A stretch of DNA of 64,000 nt from Pararheinheimera marina (lineage in GTDB: Bacteria; Pseudomonadota; Gammaproteobacteria; Enterobacterales; Alteromonadaceae), in NCBI RefSeq assembly GCF_042654345.1, contig NZ_JBHSGB010000010.1, positions 310,001 to 374,000 of the forward strand, read 5' to 3'. This document shows positions 16,989 to 26,399 of the stretch, one piece after another (position 1 is the stretch's first letter; each line of letters begins with the position of its first letter). The notes under the pieces were generated by a model that saw only the letters and a program-made list of their open reading frames with translations, had not been told where the DNA came from and did no database searches. Made by a program: the position numbers and the translations under genes.

Positions 16989-17954
16989 ATGCGTTTTGTG
17001 CTGGGCACTGTGTTTTGGTTAGGGGCGCTGGTTTTTGGCGTGGCACCGGCAATAGGGTTGAGCCCTGTGTTACTGGCGCTGGTCAGTGGCATGCTCTGGA
17101 GCCTTTGGCAACACAGAGGGACGTCCAGCACCAGCTATCCGGGCTGGTTGAGTCGTTATCAGCCATGGGCGCTGCGCACCGGGCTGGTGCTGTTTTGCCT
17201 GCAATTGCCTGCCGGCGTGTTGGACCTGGCCTTGTTACAGCGCTTGTGGCCATTATTGCTTGCTGTGCCCTTGATGCTGCTGAGTGGAGTCTGGTTTGGG
17301 CGCCAACTGGGGCTGAGCGCCAATATCAGCTGGCTGGTCAGTGCCGGTTTGGCGTTTTGCGGCACCTCGGCACTGTTTGCGACCCAGACGGTTCGCAAAG
17401 CATCGCCAGGCGAGCTGAGTCAGAGCCTGGCGGCTGTGCTGTTGATGGGCTTATTGTCGTTGCTGCTCTACGGGTTGCTGCCACTGGCGCCTGAAGCCAC
17501 GGCACTGCTGATTGGTGCCTCGGCGCCTGAAGTCTCGCAGGTGGTGGCGGCCAGCAGCCTGTTACCGGCGAGTTGTGCGCTGCTCGCGATAGTGCTGAAG
17601 CTCAGCCGGGTGCTGCTCCTGATACCCTTTTTAGTCTGGTTGCCGTGGTCACAGGCCAAAGGTCAGGTGAAAACCAAATTGCCCTGGTTTCCGCTGGCGG
17701 TGTTAGTCGCTGCCGGACTGTCTCAGGCCGGCTGGGTCCCTGCGCTCTTACTGCCGCTGAGTAAAGGCACGGCTGAAGCTTTGCTGGTGTCGGCGATCTG
17801 GTTGGCCGGCGTGCAGACTGACTGGCGGGCGATGCGCCAGGGCAGTGTGAAGGTACTGCTGCTGGCGCTGTCGTTGTTGCTGCTGTTATTTAGTTGGTTT
17901 TTTGTTTGGCTGGCTGTTGCAGGTAGTCCAGTGTCAGTGCCGTCAGGGCTCTGA
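16989..17954 (+). CDS. YeiH/UPF0324-family membrane protein (putative sulfate or sulfite exporter)
   Basis: 321 residues, about ten hydrophobic segments, with the family pattern of a Gly-rich SANISWLVSAGLAFCGTSALFATQ segment near the middle and a later LLPASCALLAIVLKLSRVLLLIPFLVW stretch. GGAG stands ten bases before the ATG. Members are annotated as putative sulfate exporters; transport has not been shown for most. The divergent LysR neighbour supports a YeiE/YeiH-type unit. The last 65 bp overlap the convergent M20 peptidase gene. Confidence 0.78.
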   Translation: MRFVLGTVFWLGALVFGVAPAIGLSPVLLALVSGMLWSLWQHRGTSSTSYPGWLSRYQPWALRTGLVLFCLQLPAGVLDLALLQRLWPLLLAVPLMLLSGVWFGRQLGLSANISWLVSAGLAFCGTSALFATQTVRKASPGELSQSLAAVLLMGLLSLLLYGLLPLAPEATALLIGASAPEVSQVVAASSLLPASCALLAIVLKLSRVLLLIPFLVWLPWSQAKGQVKTKLPWFPLAVLVAAGLSQAGWVPALLLPLSKGTAEALLVSAIWLAGVQTDWRAMRQGSVKVLLLALSLLLLLFSWFFVWLAVAGSPVSVPSGL

Positions 17955-19191
17955 CGCCGTTTTCCAGCGCAGCTTCATTCACCGCAAAATACGGTGAATG
18001 GTTAGGTGCGACGTCATCCAATGGCGTATTTTCCGGTGCTATGCCCAAAAAGAAAAACACCCCAGGCACTTGCTGCTGGAATAACGAAAAGTCTTCTGAC
18101 GCAGTAATAGGTTTGGTGCTGGTCACTCCGGCATCTCTGGCTGCCCAGCGCAGACTTGGCATCGCCCATTCGGTTAGCACCGGATCGTTCCAGGTCACAG
18201 CAGCTGCACCATGCAGGTGGAAATCAGCGGTGGCGCCGCTGGCGGCGGCAATATGCTCAGCGGTGTGCTGCATTTTGCTCAGTAATTGTTCGCGCATTTG
18301 TGGGTCAAAGGTACGAACTGTGCCTTCAAGTTTCACTTCATCCGGAATAATGTTCCAGCGTACCCCGCCATGCACCTGGCCAATCGACAGCACGGCTGGT
18401 GCCTGGGTGACATCCAGCTGACGGGCCGGAATTTGGTGCAGCGCCGTAATCATCTGGCCAGTGACAGCGATAGGGTCTATGCCACGCCATGGGCTGGAGC
18501 CATGCACCTGCTTGCCTTTAACTGTAATGCTGAAACTGTCGGCGGCGGCCATAATGCCTTCACTTTTCACTTGCAGTTGGCCTGGAGGGCCAGGCCAGAC
18601 GTGCAGACCAAAAATGGCGTCTGGTTTGTAGTCGGCAAAGACCCCTTCTTTAAGCATCAGCATGGCGCCGCCTTCTTCGCCGGCCGGTGCACCTTCTTCT
18701 GCTGGCTGGAATACAAATAACACGGTGCCGCTGAGGTCTTCCTGCATCGATGTGAGCACTGAAGCGGCCGCCATCAGCATGGCAGTGTGCGCGTCGTGAC
18801 CACAGGCATGCATGACACCGACGTCCTGCTCATTGAAGGTGCTGCGGACTTTTGACGCAAAAGGCAGGTCCACTTTTTCGGTTACCGGCAAGGCGTCCAT
18901 ATCTGCACGCAGCGCCACTACAGGGCCTGGCTTTTTCCCCTTCAGTACCCCCAATACACCATGATGGGCAATGCCGGTGCGAACCTCTAAACCCAAAGAT
19001 TTCAAATGGGCCGCCACTGTTTTAGCGGTGTTCACTTCACGGTTGGACAGTTCGGGGTGTTGGTGGAAATGCCGTCGCCACTGGATCATTTGCGGCTGGA
19101 TAGCGGCAATGGCGGCTTCGGTTTGAGGTTTTAAATCAGCGGCAACCGCAGGTAACGTCAGCATCGCCAGCGCGAACAGAGAGAAACGCAT
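17890..19191 (-). CDS. Exported M20-family amidohydrolase (IAA-amino-acid / hippurate hydrolase type)
   Basis: 433 residues. A signal peptide (LTLPAVA-AD) shows export to the periplasm or beyond. Metal-site motifs are ALRADMDALP, MHACGHDAHTAMLM and PAEEG, with a late GxEDFSxF-like SEDFSLFQQQVPGVFFFLG; a dimerisation domain lies between. The family cleaves N-acyl or N-aryl amino acids and some amides, releasing the amino acid. I chose the ATG at 19191 because GGAG stands six bases before it and it yields a clean signal peptide; a start at 19221 would add ten residues. Substrate not determined by sequence. Confidence 0.85.
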   Translation of the reverse strand: MRFSLFALAMLTLPAVAADLKPQTEAAIAAIQPQMIQWRRHFHQHPELSNREVNTAKTVAAHLKSLGLEVRTGIAHHGVLGVLKGKKPGPVVALRADMDALPVTEKVDLPFASKVRSTFNEQDVGVMHACGHDAHTAMLMAAASVLTSMQEDLSGTVLFVFQPAEEGAPAGEEGGAMLMLKEGVFADYKPDAIFGLHVWPGPPGQLQVKSEGIMAAADSFSITVKGKQVHGSSPWRGIDPIAVTGQMITALHQIPARQLDVTQAPAVLSIGQVHGGVRWNIIPDEVKLEGTVRTFDPQMREQLLSKMQHTAEHIAAASGATADFHLHGAAAVTWNDPVLTEWAMPSLRWAARDAGVTSTKPITASEDFSLFQQQVPGVFFFLGIAPENTPLDDVAPNHSPYFAVNEAALENGVRALTALTLDYLQQPAKQKTN

Positions 19192-19268
19192 CACAGACTC
19201 CAAAATGACCTTTTTTACCACCTTAGAGTCTGTATGTTGATTTGCAAAGCATTTTTAGATGAAGCGCG

Positions 19269-20834
19269 TCAGTCGTCCTGATCGGTGGGATCAAAGCTAT
19301 CGGCCAGAGCGGCGCATTCGGTTAGCACCGGGCAATCCAGATGGAAGGTGATTTTTTTCAGCAATTGTTGTTCCTGCTGTAGATCCGCCAGCAACAAAGG
19401 CTGTTGCAGCAGCCAGTCTTTTGGCAGGTCCAACGTTAATTGGTGTGGCCGGGCGCACACCAACAGAGGGGGTAAAAAATCATCCTGTCGCTTCTGGTTT
19501 AAAAGCACCGCCAGTCGCAATAACACCAGCAGGTTTAACACTGCAGGCATCTGGTACAAATGGAAAGCAGGCAGTTCATCGGCTTTGATTTTACGGCGAT
19601 GAAACCGCACCAGAGCCGACAACAGCAGTTGTTGTTCCTGGTTAAAACCGGGCAAGTTGGCGTGGCGTAAAATGTACGCACTGTGGCGCTGAACACTGGA
19701 CGAGTTGATATGCAGGCCTATTTCATAAACAGTGGCTGCCCATCCTAATAAATCGGCATGTTCGTCTTCCAGCTGCCAGTCAAGGCGGACCTGACTGAAT
19801 AATTCCAGTGCGGTCTGCCGGACCCGACCGGCTTGAGCAATATCAATGCTGTAGCGTTTAATCAGGCTGTGGACTGTGTGTTCGCGAATATCATGGTGGT
19901 GCAGCCGGTCACTCATTTCGTAGAGCACCCCTTCACGCAGAGCGGCGTCTACATAATACATCTGCTCTATGCCCAGCAACTGGAAGGCGGCAATCAGTAT
20001 GGCCAACCCTGAGCAAATCAGTGGTTTACGGTCGTCTGCCAGGCCAGGTAAATCCAGCTGAAAGCTGTTTTGCTGGGCCACCAGCAACTCTTGCAAGCGG
20101 ATTAAATCGGGCAGGGTGATACAGACCGGATGCCAGCCAAGGCCGACAATCATGTCGCGAATGGTTTTAATAGTGCCGGAGGTGCCGACAGCTTGTTGCC
20201 AACCGGTCTCCTGATACGCAGAAACAATAGGCTCCAGTTCCTGTTCAGCCTGAATGATGGCGCGTTCGAAGCGTTTATTACTGATTTTGCCATTGGCAAA
20301 AAACTGATTGGCGTAACTGACGCAGCCCATATTACGGCTGGCCAGCCGCAGCGGGCTAAAGCCTTCCCCTATGGCGAACTCGGTCGAGCCACCGCCAATG
20401 TCCATGACCAGCCGGCGGCTGTCGTAATGCTCAAAATGGGCCACACCCTGATAAATAAAGCGGGCTTCTTCCTGGCCTGAAATCACTTCAATAGGGTAAG
20501 GAAACATCGCCTGAGCCCGGTGTAAAAACACCGCGCTGTTTTTAGCCCGACGCAGGGTGTAGGTGGCAATCACCCGCACCGACTGTGCTGGTACAGGCTT
20601 TAAGGTATCGGCAAATTGGGCCAGCACCGCCAGGCCCCGGTTAATGGCGTCTTCCGATAAAATCAGTTCGTCATTCAGGCCTTCGGCCAACTGCACCTTT
20701 TGTTTTTCCCGGTGCAGCAGCTGCAGTGCGCCGTCCACCACCCGGGCTATCACCATATGAAAGCTGTTGGAACCCAGGTCCACTGCGGCCATGTAGCCGG
20801 AATCGTCCGGGCTCGCTGTCCAGGTTTCAGTCAT
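19269..20834 (-). CDS. ppx: Exopolyphosphatase (Ppx/GppA family)
   Basis: 521 residues, close to the usual length for Ppx. The ASKHA ATPase fold shows in AAVDLGSNSFHMVIAR, VIATYTLRRAKNS, VISGQEEARFIYQGV and LVMDIGGGSTEFAIGE; a C-terminal HD-like domain follows. It releases phosphate from the ends of polyphosphate chains. The ATG overlaps the ppk stop by one base (TAATG), so the two are translationally coupled and both should follow the Pho box in front of ppk. Ppx rather than GppA because of length and pairing with ppk. Confidence 0.95.
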   Translation of the reverse strand: MTETWTASPDDSGYMAAVDLGSNSFHMVIARVVDGALQLLHREKQKVQLAEGLNDELILSEDAINRGLAVLAQFADTLKPVPAQSVRVIATYTLRRAKNSAVFLHRAQAMFPYPIEVISGQEEARFIYQGVAHFEHYDSRRLVMDIGGGSTEFAIGEGFSPLRLASRNMGCVSYANQFFANGKISNKRFERAIIQAEQELEPIVSAYQETGWQQAVGTSGTIKTIRDMIVGLGWHPVCITLPDLIRLQELLVAQQNSFQLDLPGLADDRKPLICSGLAILIAAFQLLGIEQMYYVDAALREGVLYEMSDRLHHHDIREHTVHSLIKRYSIDIAQAGRVRQTALELFSQVRLDWQLEDEHADLLGWAATVYEIGLHINSSSVQRHSAYILRHANLPGFNQEQQLLLSALVRFHRRKIKADELPAFHLYQMPAVLNLLVLLRLAVLLNQKRQDDFLPPLLVCARPHQLTLDLPKDWLLQQPLLLADLQQEQQLLKKITFHLDCPVLTECAALADSFDPTDQDD

Positions 20835-22945
20835 TAGCTAAGGTCCTGATGCAAGCTGGCAAAGTAATCATAAATCTCCTGTTGGCTGCGGATCGAACGT
20901 TTATTACCACGTTTGACATAATGATTGCTCTGATCGCGATCAATAACCCGGGCTTTTACATTGTCATGCCACTGAATGTCCAGCATGGTCAACACCTGCT
21001 GTTTAATTGAGGCATCATAAATAGGCACACCCACTTCGACCCGCTGGTCCAGGTTACGCGTCATCCAGTCTGCTGATGATAAATACAGATCGGTTTCGCC
21101 GCCATTATGAAAGACGTACACACGGGCATGCTCAAGAAATCTGTCCAGAATACTGATCACCTGAATATTTTCACTGCGGCCTTTGATGCCCGGGATCAGT
21201 GAGCACATGCCGCGCAGAATTATGCGAATTTTCACTCCAGCCATATTGGCTTTATACAACAGATCGACGATTTGCTGGTCGACCAGGTTGTTCACCTTTA
21301 ACAGAATTTCTGCCTTGCGTCCGGAGGTGGCATAACGAATTTCGCGTTCAATCAGTTCGACCAGTTTGGGGCGGCTCCAGGTCGGCGACACAATCAGATG
21401 ATTAAACTGATAGGGTTTGTAGCTGTACTGAATAAACTCGAACACCTGGTCCACTTCATCACAAATATCGCTGTGGCAGGTAAATAAACTCATATCGGTA
21501 TAGATACGGGCAGTTTTTTCGTTGAAATTACCTGTGCCTACATGGGCATACTTTACCAGTTTTCCTTTTTCCTGCCGGCTCACCAGGCACAGCTTCGAGT
21601 GGGTTTTTAAGGTCTGCAGACCAAAAATGACCTGGATACCAGCTTCGGTCATCCGCCGTGACCAATGAATGTTATTTTCTTCGTCAAAGCGGGCTTTGAG
21701 TTCGACCACCACTGTCACTTGTTTGCCGTTGCGCACGGCATCGATCAACGACTGGATCACCCGTGAGTGTTTGGCCACCCGGTACATGGTCATCTTAATG
21801 CTGCTGACTTTCGGGTCAAACGAGGCCTGTCGGATCCACTCGGTAAAATAACCGAAGCTATGGTAGGGGTAGTGCAGCAAAATATCGCCAGAACGAATGG
21901 CATCAAAACTGGTGGTGTGAGCCTCAAACTGCGGGCTTTTCAGCGCTGGCATCGGCGGGAATTCCAGCGAGGCGTGGCCGATATTGGGAAAACCAATAAA
22001 GTCCTTAAAGTTGCGGTATTTACCGCCAGGAATTAACGCATCGTTCGAGCTGTAGCCCAACAGCTTTTTCAGCATTTTCAGCATATGGTCCGGCATATGG
22101 GCGTCATACACTAGCCGCACTGGTTCAGATTTCAGCCGTTGTTTAATGCCTTTGGACATTTTGTCGATCAAGGACTGGTCCAACGTGTCGCTGATGTTGT
22201 ATTCCGCGTCGCGGGTCAGTTTCAGCGAAAAGGCCTGCACTTCGCAAAAATCAAAGAAACCGGCAAACAGGTCGGTCAGGCAGTGCACGATAATGTCGTC
22301 GAGTAAAATAATCTGACGACGGAAGCGGCCGCGTTTTTTGCTTTTATTCAAATGCACCGGCAATTCGATAAAGCGGGACAAGGCGTCGGTCGGCACCTGC
22401 ACTATGGCGTATTCCGGTTTGCCCGAGCCGGTCATTTCTACCATCAGGTAGGTGGCGTTATCTTCCAGCTGCTTGCCTAAATCCACTTCATCGGACGACA
22501 AAATAATAGGGGAAATATGCCGCTGTACTTCTTGGCGGTAAAAAGTTTTTACCCAGGCGGCCTGGTTTTCGGTCAGCTTGTAGTTATCAATCAGCTCAAT
22601 ATTGTGCTTTTTCAGTTCTTGCTGCAGATGGTCGTAAATTTTATTAAAACGTTCGCCCAGCTTCAGTACGATATGCTGAATGTCCTGCAGCAATTGCTCA
22701 GCATCTTCCTGCTCATCCGAATGGTATTTTTTCAGCAGGATGCGGCGTTTCACATCGGCCACCCGAACACGGAAGAACTCATCCATATTGTTGGAATAAA
22801 TACCAAGGAAACGTAAACGTTCAATCAGCGGGTTACGTTCGTCTTCGGCTTCCTGTAACACCCGGCCATTAAAAGACAACCAACTGAGTTCTCGGGGAAA
22901 ATGCATGACATGACTCATATTTTTCTTAAGCTCTGACACAACCAT
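20834..22945 (-). CDS. ppk1: Polyphosphate kinase 1
   Basis: 703 residues. N-terminal domain with FPRELSWLSFNGRVLQEA; two phospholipase-D-like C-terminal domains with the phosphohistidine motif HVGTGNFNEKTARIYTD and RGMCSLIPG. It builds polyphosphate from ATP reversibly, with ppx as the opposing enzyme. GGAG six bases before the ATG supports the start. A near-perfect PhoB box lies 35 bp upstream, which ties polyphosphate metabolism to phosphate limitation. Confidence 0.97.
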   Translation of the reverse strand: MVVSELKKNMSHVMHFPRELSWLSFNGRVLQEAEDERNPLIERLRFLGIYSNNMDEFFRVRVADVKRRILLKKYHSDEQEDAEQLLQDIQHIVLKLGERFNKIYDHLQQELKKHNIELIDNYKLTENQAAWVKTFYRQEVQRHISPIILSSDEVDLGKQLEDNATYLMVEMTGSGKPEYAIVQVPTDALSRFIELPVHLNKSKKRGRFRRQIILLDDIIVHCLTDLFAGFFDFCEVQAFSLKLTRDAEYNISDTLDQSLIDKMSKGIKQRLKSEPVRLVYDAHMPDHMLKMLKKLLGYSSNDALIPGGKYRNFKDFIGFPNIGHASLEFPPMPALKSPQFEAHTTSFDAIRSGDILLHYPYHSFGYFTEWIRQASFDPKVSSIKMTMYRVAKHSRVIQSLIDAVRNGKQVTVVVELKARFDEENNIHWSRRMTEAGIQVIFGLQTLKTHSKLCLVSRQEKGKLVKYAHVGTGNFNEKTARIYTDMSLFTCHSDICDEVDQVFEFIQYSYKPYQFNHLIVSPTWSRPKLVELIEREIRYATSGRKAEILLKVNNLVDQQIVDLLYKANMAGVKIRIILRGMCSLIPGIKGRSENIQVISILDRFLEHARVYVFHNGGETDLYLSSADWMTRNLDQRVEVGVPIYDASIKQQVLTMLDIQWHDNVKARVIDRDQSNHYVKRGNKRSIRSQQEIYDYFASLHQDLS

Positions 22946-22979
22946 AGGGCACTCCGGATCCTGGGAATGTCGTTACTCT

Positions 22980-22997
22980 ATGGCAGATTTATGACAG
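22980..22997 (-). promoter_or_regulatory. Pho box of ppk-ppx
   Basis: On the minus strand CTGTCAT-AAAT-CTGCCAT matches 13 of 14 half-site positions of the PhoB consensus, the best match in the window. No good -10 is seen at the expected 10-bp distance. Confidence 0.7.
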
Positions 22998-23029
22998 CCG
23001 GATGAAGCTGTACAACTTCTTCTGATCCG

Positions 23030-23530
23030 TTACGGTTCGATATCGACCATCACATCCGAGGCGATGGCTTCCAGTGCGGCCACCACGTCGTCTTTATTCA
23101 GCCCTTGCGGCAGCTCGACGGTCGCGATGGCATGAAACAGCGGCACTCCCCAATTCGGTGCACTTTGCTTATTACTCTCAAAGTGCACAATATTGGCACC
23201 TTTGTGTTTGATCACTGCGGACAATTCTTTCACTATGCCAGGCCTGTCATTGCCGGTGATGACAAACTGCAGCTGTTGCTCCGGTGCATGCTCTGACTGC
23301 ATGCCATGCTGGATCCGAATATCCAAATCCGTCATGCGTTCAAGTTCAGTGGTCAGTGAGGCTAAATGTTCTTCTGCGACTTCGACTTGCAGAATGCCTG
23401 CGAAATAGCCACCTAAGTGACTCAAATTACTGGCCATCCAGTTACCATGATGACTGGCAATCACGGTCGCCAGTTGTTCGACCAATCCGGCTTTGTCCCG
23501 GCCAATCAAGGTTAAAATTAACTGCTTCAT
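23030..23530 (-). CDS. GcvR-like protein with two ACT domains
   Basis: 166 residues made of two ACT domains (about 1-75: LILTLIGRDKAGLVEQLATVI; about 88-166: FVITGNDRPGIVKELSAVI). This is the architecture of GcvR, which binds glycine and blocks the activator GcvA of the glycine cleavage operon. No gcv gene is near. AAGGG precedes the ATG. It is upstream of ppk in the same direction but 84 bp away, with the ppk Pho box between. Function as a glycine-responsive regulator is a family inference. Confidence 0.75.
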   Translation of the reverse strand: MKQLILTLIGRDKAGLVEQLATVIASHHGNWMASNLSHLGGYFAGILQVEVAEEHLASLTTELERMTDLDIRIQHGMQSEHAPEQQLQFVITGNDRPGIVKELSAVIKHKGANIVHFESNKQSAPNWGVPLFHAIATVELPQGLNKDDVVAALEAIASDVMVDIEP

Positions 23531-23681
23531 AGAAAACCCTTCATCAAAAAATTAAAAAAATGCAACGAAAACAACAACAACCCCATTGTAGACTTCGCTT
23601 TCTGTTTTAACAGCCAGCTGGTCTCATTTTTGTACCTTCCGGTTAAAAACTAAACAAAAATATCTTTGTATTGCCTGCTCT

Positions 23682-23715
23682 CAGTCATATTAGTGTCATA
23701 TTTCTTACTTACTAT
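23682..23715 (+). promoter_or_regulatory. Pho box and -10 of pstS
   Basis: CAGTCAT-ATTA-GTGTCAT (23682-23699) matches 12 of 14 half-site positions; TACTAT (23710-23715) follows at exactly 10 bp as the -10. The start codon is about 55 bp further on. Confidence 0.8.
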
Positions 23716-23770
23716 GCCTGCATCAACAACCTGAACCACGAACAGTGTCCACTGTTGTGAGGAGTGCAAC

Positions 23771-24751
23771 GTGAAAGTCGCAAAATTATTAACGTCTATG
23801 AGCTTGATCGCCGCCGCTTTTGGTCTGACCGCTCAGGCTGCTATTATTGAAGCGGATCCGAAATTACCTGCGTATGTGAAAGCGACTGGGGTGTCCGGCA
23901 ATATCTCCAGCATTGGCTCAGATACGCTGAACAATCTGATGACCAAATGGGCTGAAGAGTTCCGCAAGCAGTATCCAAACGTGAACATTCAAATCCAGGG
24001 TGCAGGTTCTTCTACAGCACCAACAGCGCTGACTGAAGGCACCTCAAACTTTGGCCCAATGAGCCGTGCAATGAAGCCTTCTGAAGTGCAGGAATTTGAA
24101 GCCAAATATGGTTACAAGCCAGCGGCTATTCCAGTGGCGATTGACCTGTTAGCTGTTTATGTCAACAAAGATAACCCAATCAAAGGTTTAAGCCTGCAAC
24201 AAGTGGACGCTATTTTCTCTGCAACCCGCAAATGTGGTTACAAAGAAGACGTCACCCGTTGGGGTCAACTGGGTCTGGAAGGCGCATGGGCTAACCGCGA
24301 CTTTACCGTGTACAGCCGTAACGCCGTATCAGGGACCTATGGTTACTTCAAAGACGTTGCACTGTGTGGCGGCGACTTTAAATCAACCATCAATGAACAA
24401 CCGGGTTCTGCCTCAGTCGTGCAGGGCATCAGCGAGTCTATCAACGGTATCGGCTACTCTGGTATCGGTTATGTGACCTCAAGCGTACGTGCATTACCTC
24501 TGTCGAAGAAAGATGGCGAGCCATTTATCGCACCTAACGCAGAGCACGCTCTGGATGGTAAGTACCCACTGTCACGTTTCCTGTATGTGTACGTGAACAA
24601 GCACCCAAACAAAGAAATGCAGCCGTTAGAGCGTGAGTTTGTCCGTTTTATCCTGTCTAAAAATGGTCAGGACGTAGTGGCTCATGACGGTTATGTACCG
24701 GTTCCAAGCTCAGTAGCGGCAAAAGCACTGAAAGAACTGGGCATCAACTAA
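23771..24751 (+). CDS. pstS: Phosphate ABC transporter periplasmic binding protein PstS
   Basis: 326 residues with a signal peptide (cleavage near AQA-AI). Phosphate-site motifs are present: ISSIGSDTLNNL, GAGSSTAPTALTEG with FGPMSRAMK, and RNAVSGTYGYFKD. It captures phosphate in the periplasm for PstCAB. The permease and ATPase genes are not adjacent but begin about 3.3 kb further right under a separate Pho box, with MocR and ccoG between. A strong terminator follows, so pstS is a single-gene unit. Confidence 0.96.
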   Translation: MKVAKLLTSMSLIAAAFGLTAQAAIIEADPKLPAYVKATGVSGNISSIGSDTLNNLMTKWAEEFRKQYPNVNIQIQGAGSSTAPTALTEGTSNFGPMSRAMKPSEVQEFEAKYGYKPAAIPVAIDLLAVYVNKDNPIKGLSLQQVDAIFSATRKCGYKEDVTRWGQLGLEGAWANRDFTVYSRNAVSGTYGYFKDVALCGGDFKSTINEQPGSASVVQGISESINGIGYSGIGYVTSSVRALPLSKKDGEPFIAPNAEHALDGKYPLSRFLYVYVNKHPNKEMQPLEREFVRFILSKNGQDVVAHDGYVPVPSSVAAKALKELGIN

Positions 24752-24776
24752 GCTCCGTTTCGACTGGATTGATAAT

Positions 24777-24800
24777 AAGGCGCCTGATGGCGCCTTTTTT
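24777..24800 (+). terminator. Intrinsic terminator of pstS
   Basis: AAGGCGCC / GGCGCCTT with a TGAT loop, followed by six T. Confidence 0.9.
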
Positions 24801-24847
24801 ATGTTCAGCACATAAAGCCTGTTGGTTCCTGCGCTTTGCTGACTGAC

Positions 24848-26278
24848 TCAGACGGCGAGGATCAATTGCTTCAGTTGCTGCAAAGCGTCCAGGCGAGGGC
24901 CTGCGACCGGATTGACAAAAGGAACCCGCAGGTAGTTCTTAAACTGATCACTGGCGGTAAATAACGCTCCCGGAGTTAACACCAGCCCCTGATTCAGCCC
25001 CCTATTGTATAACTGCAGTGCATCAATGGCCGGAGGCAGTTTTAGCCACAACGACAAGCCGCCGTGAGGGCTGTTCCAGTCAATACTGCCCAACTGCTGC
25101 ACTTGTGGGTCTTGTAAAAACAGCTGCTGCAACGCCTGATGCAACTGATTGTGATGATGGATCAGCAAGGTTCGGAACTGCTGCAAATGGCGCCGGTAAT
25201 GGCCCTCTGCAATAAAACGGGCCACAGCAATGGCGTTGCCCTGGCTGCCGGCAAGCTGACTGGTCAGCTTCAGCCGGCCAATCTGCTGACTCCAGCGGGC
25301 TGGCGCTATCCAGCCAATGCGCAAATCGCGTGACAGGGATTTGGACAAGGAGCTGCAAAGCACCACCCGGTTTTCGGTATCCAGTGCTTTTAACGGCGTA
25401 GGGCGCTGGTAAAAACCCAGGTCGCCATAAATGTCGTCTTCAATCAACGCAAAATCGTTACTGTTGGCCAGTTCGACCAGCCGTTGTTTGCGTTCCTCAG
25501 GCATCAGTTGCCCGGAAGGGGTGCCAAAAGACGGGCTGACTATGCAGGCTTTAATGCGCCAGCGCGCAACCACCAGCTCCAGCGCGCTGATGTCCATGCC
25601 GGCATGATCGGTCGGCACTTCAATCACCTGAAGCTGTAACTGCTGCAATAGCTGCAGCACGCCATAAAAGCCAGGCTGTTCGACTACCACTATATCGCCT
25701 GGGCTGCAGATGGCATGCAGCGCCAAAAATAAAGCATGTTGACAGCCGGCAGTCAGGTACAAGTCAGGCGCATCCAGGGTTAAACCATGGCTTTGGTAGC
25801 TGGTGGCCAGTTGCTGGCGTAACTCCAGTGCACCAAAAGGTTCTTCATACTGCAGCGCTGGCGCGGCCCCAAGCTGTTTGGTCACTTTTGTTTGCAGTTG
25901 CTGCAGTGTTTTTAACTGCGGCAACTGCACCAGCGGGCCACGTGGATAAAAATCAAAGGCGGCGCTGCGCTGCATAATGTCGTACAGCAAATCTGGCAGG
26001 GTCACCGCAGTCGGCTGCGGCTGGCCGGGCAGGGGGCTGAGATCTGCTGTCACCGGCACACGACGTTGCCGTGCCCGCACGAAATAGCCGGAGCGGTCGC
26101 GTGCCTCCAGATACCCTTGGGCTTCCAGTTCGGCCAGCGCATGGCGGACCGTTGCCAGTGAAGCCTGGTAAGACTGGCACAACTGCCGGATGGACGGTAA
26201 ACGCTCGCCCGCTGCCCACCAGTTGTGGTTGATTTTGTCGCGAAGTTCTTTAGTCAGATGTTGGTATTTAAATGCCAT
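24848..26278 (-). CDS. MocR-family regulator (GntR helix-turn-helix fused to aminotransferase-like domain)
   Basis: 476 residues. A GntR winged helix (about 1-70: GERLPSIRQLCQSYQASLATVRHALAELEAQGYLEARDRSGYFV) is joined to a fold-type I aminotransferase domain with the PLP lysine K313 in SSLSKSLSRDLRIGW, the SFGTPSG turn and the EDDIYGDL motif for the pyridine nitrogen. Such proteins sense PLP plus an amino-acid-type ligand and bind direct repeats. Two or three such repeats sit in its divergent promoter region shared with ccoG. The target genes and ligand are not evident. Confidence 0.88.
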   Translation of the reverse strand: MAFKYQHLTKELRDKINHNWWAAGERLPSIRQLCQSYQASLATVRHALAELEAQGYLEARDRSGYFVRARQRRVPVTADLSPLPGQPQPTAVTLPDLLYDIMQRSAAFDFYPRGPLVQLPQLKTLQQLQTKVTKQLGAAPALQYEEPFGALELRQQLATSYQSHGLTLDAPDLYLTAGCQHALFLALHAICSPGDIVVVEQPGFYGVLQLLQQLQLQVIEVPTDHAGMDISALELVVARWRIKACIVSPSFGTPSGQLMPEERKQRLVELANSNDFALIEDDIYGDLGFYQRPTPLKALDTENRVVLCSSLSKSLSRDLRIGWIAPARWSQQIGRLKLTSQLAGSQGNAIAVARFIAEGHYRRHLQQFRTLLIHHHNQLHQALQQLFLQDPQVQQLGSIDWNSPHGGLSLWLKLPPAIDALQLYNRGLNQGLVLTPGALFTASDQFKNYLRVPFVNPVAGPRLDALQQLKQLILAV

Positions 26279-26297
26279 CGCGCACAGTCATGAGTGA

Positions 26298-26355
26298 AAA
26301 TCTGTATCTATTTTAAGTATCAAATCTGTGTCTGTATTTATTTTTCTGCATCTTT
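26298..26355. promoter_or_regulatory. Direct repeats in the MocR-ccoG intergenic region
   Basis: AAATCTGTATCTAT (26298-26311) and AAATCTGTGTCTGT (26322-26335) are 12 of 14 identical and start 24 bp apart; a third looser copy TTTTCTGCATCTTT is at 26342-26355. Direct repeats of this kind are typical MocR operators. Confidence 0.5.
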
Positions 26356-26399
26356 AGACTTCGCTCCTGCCAATTTTCATACTGCAGCCGAGCTGAGTT

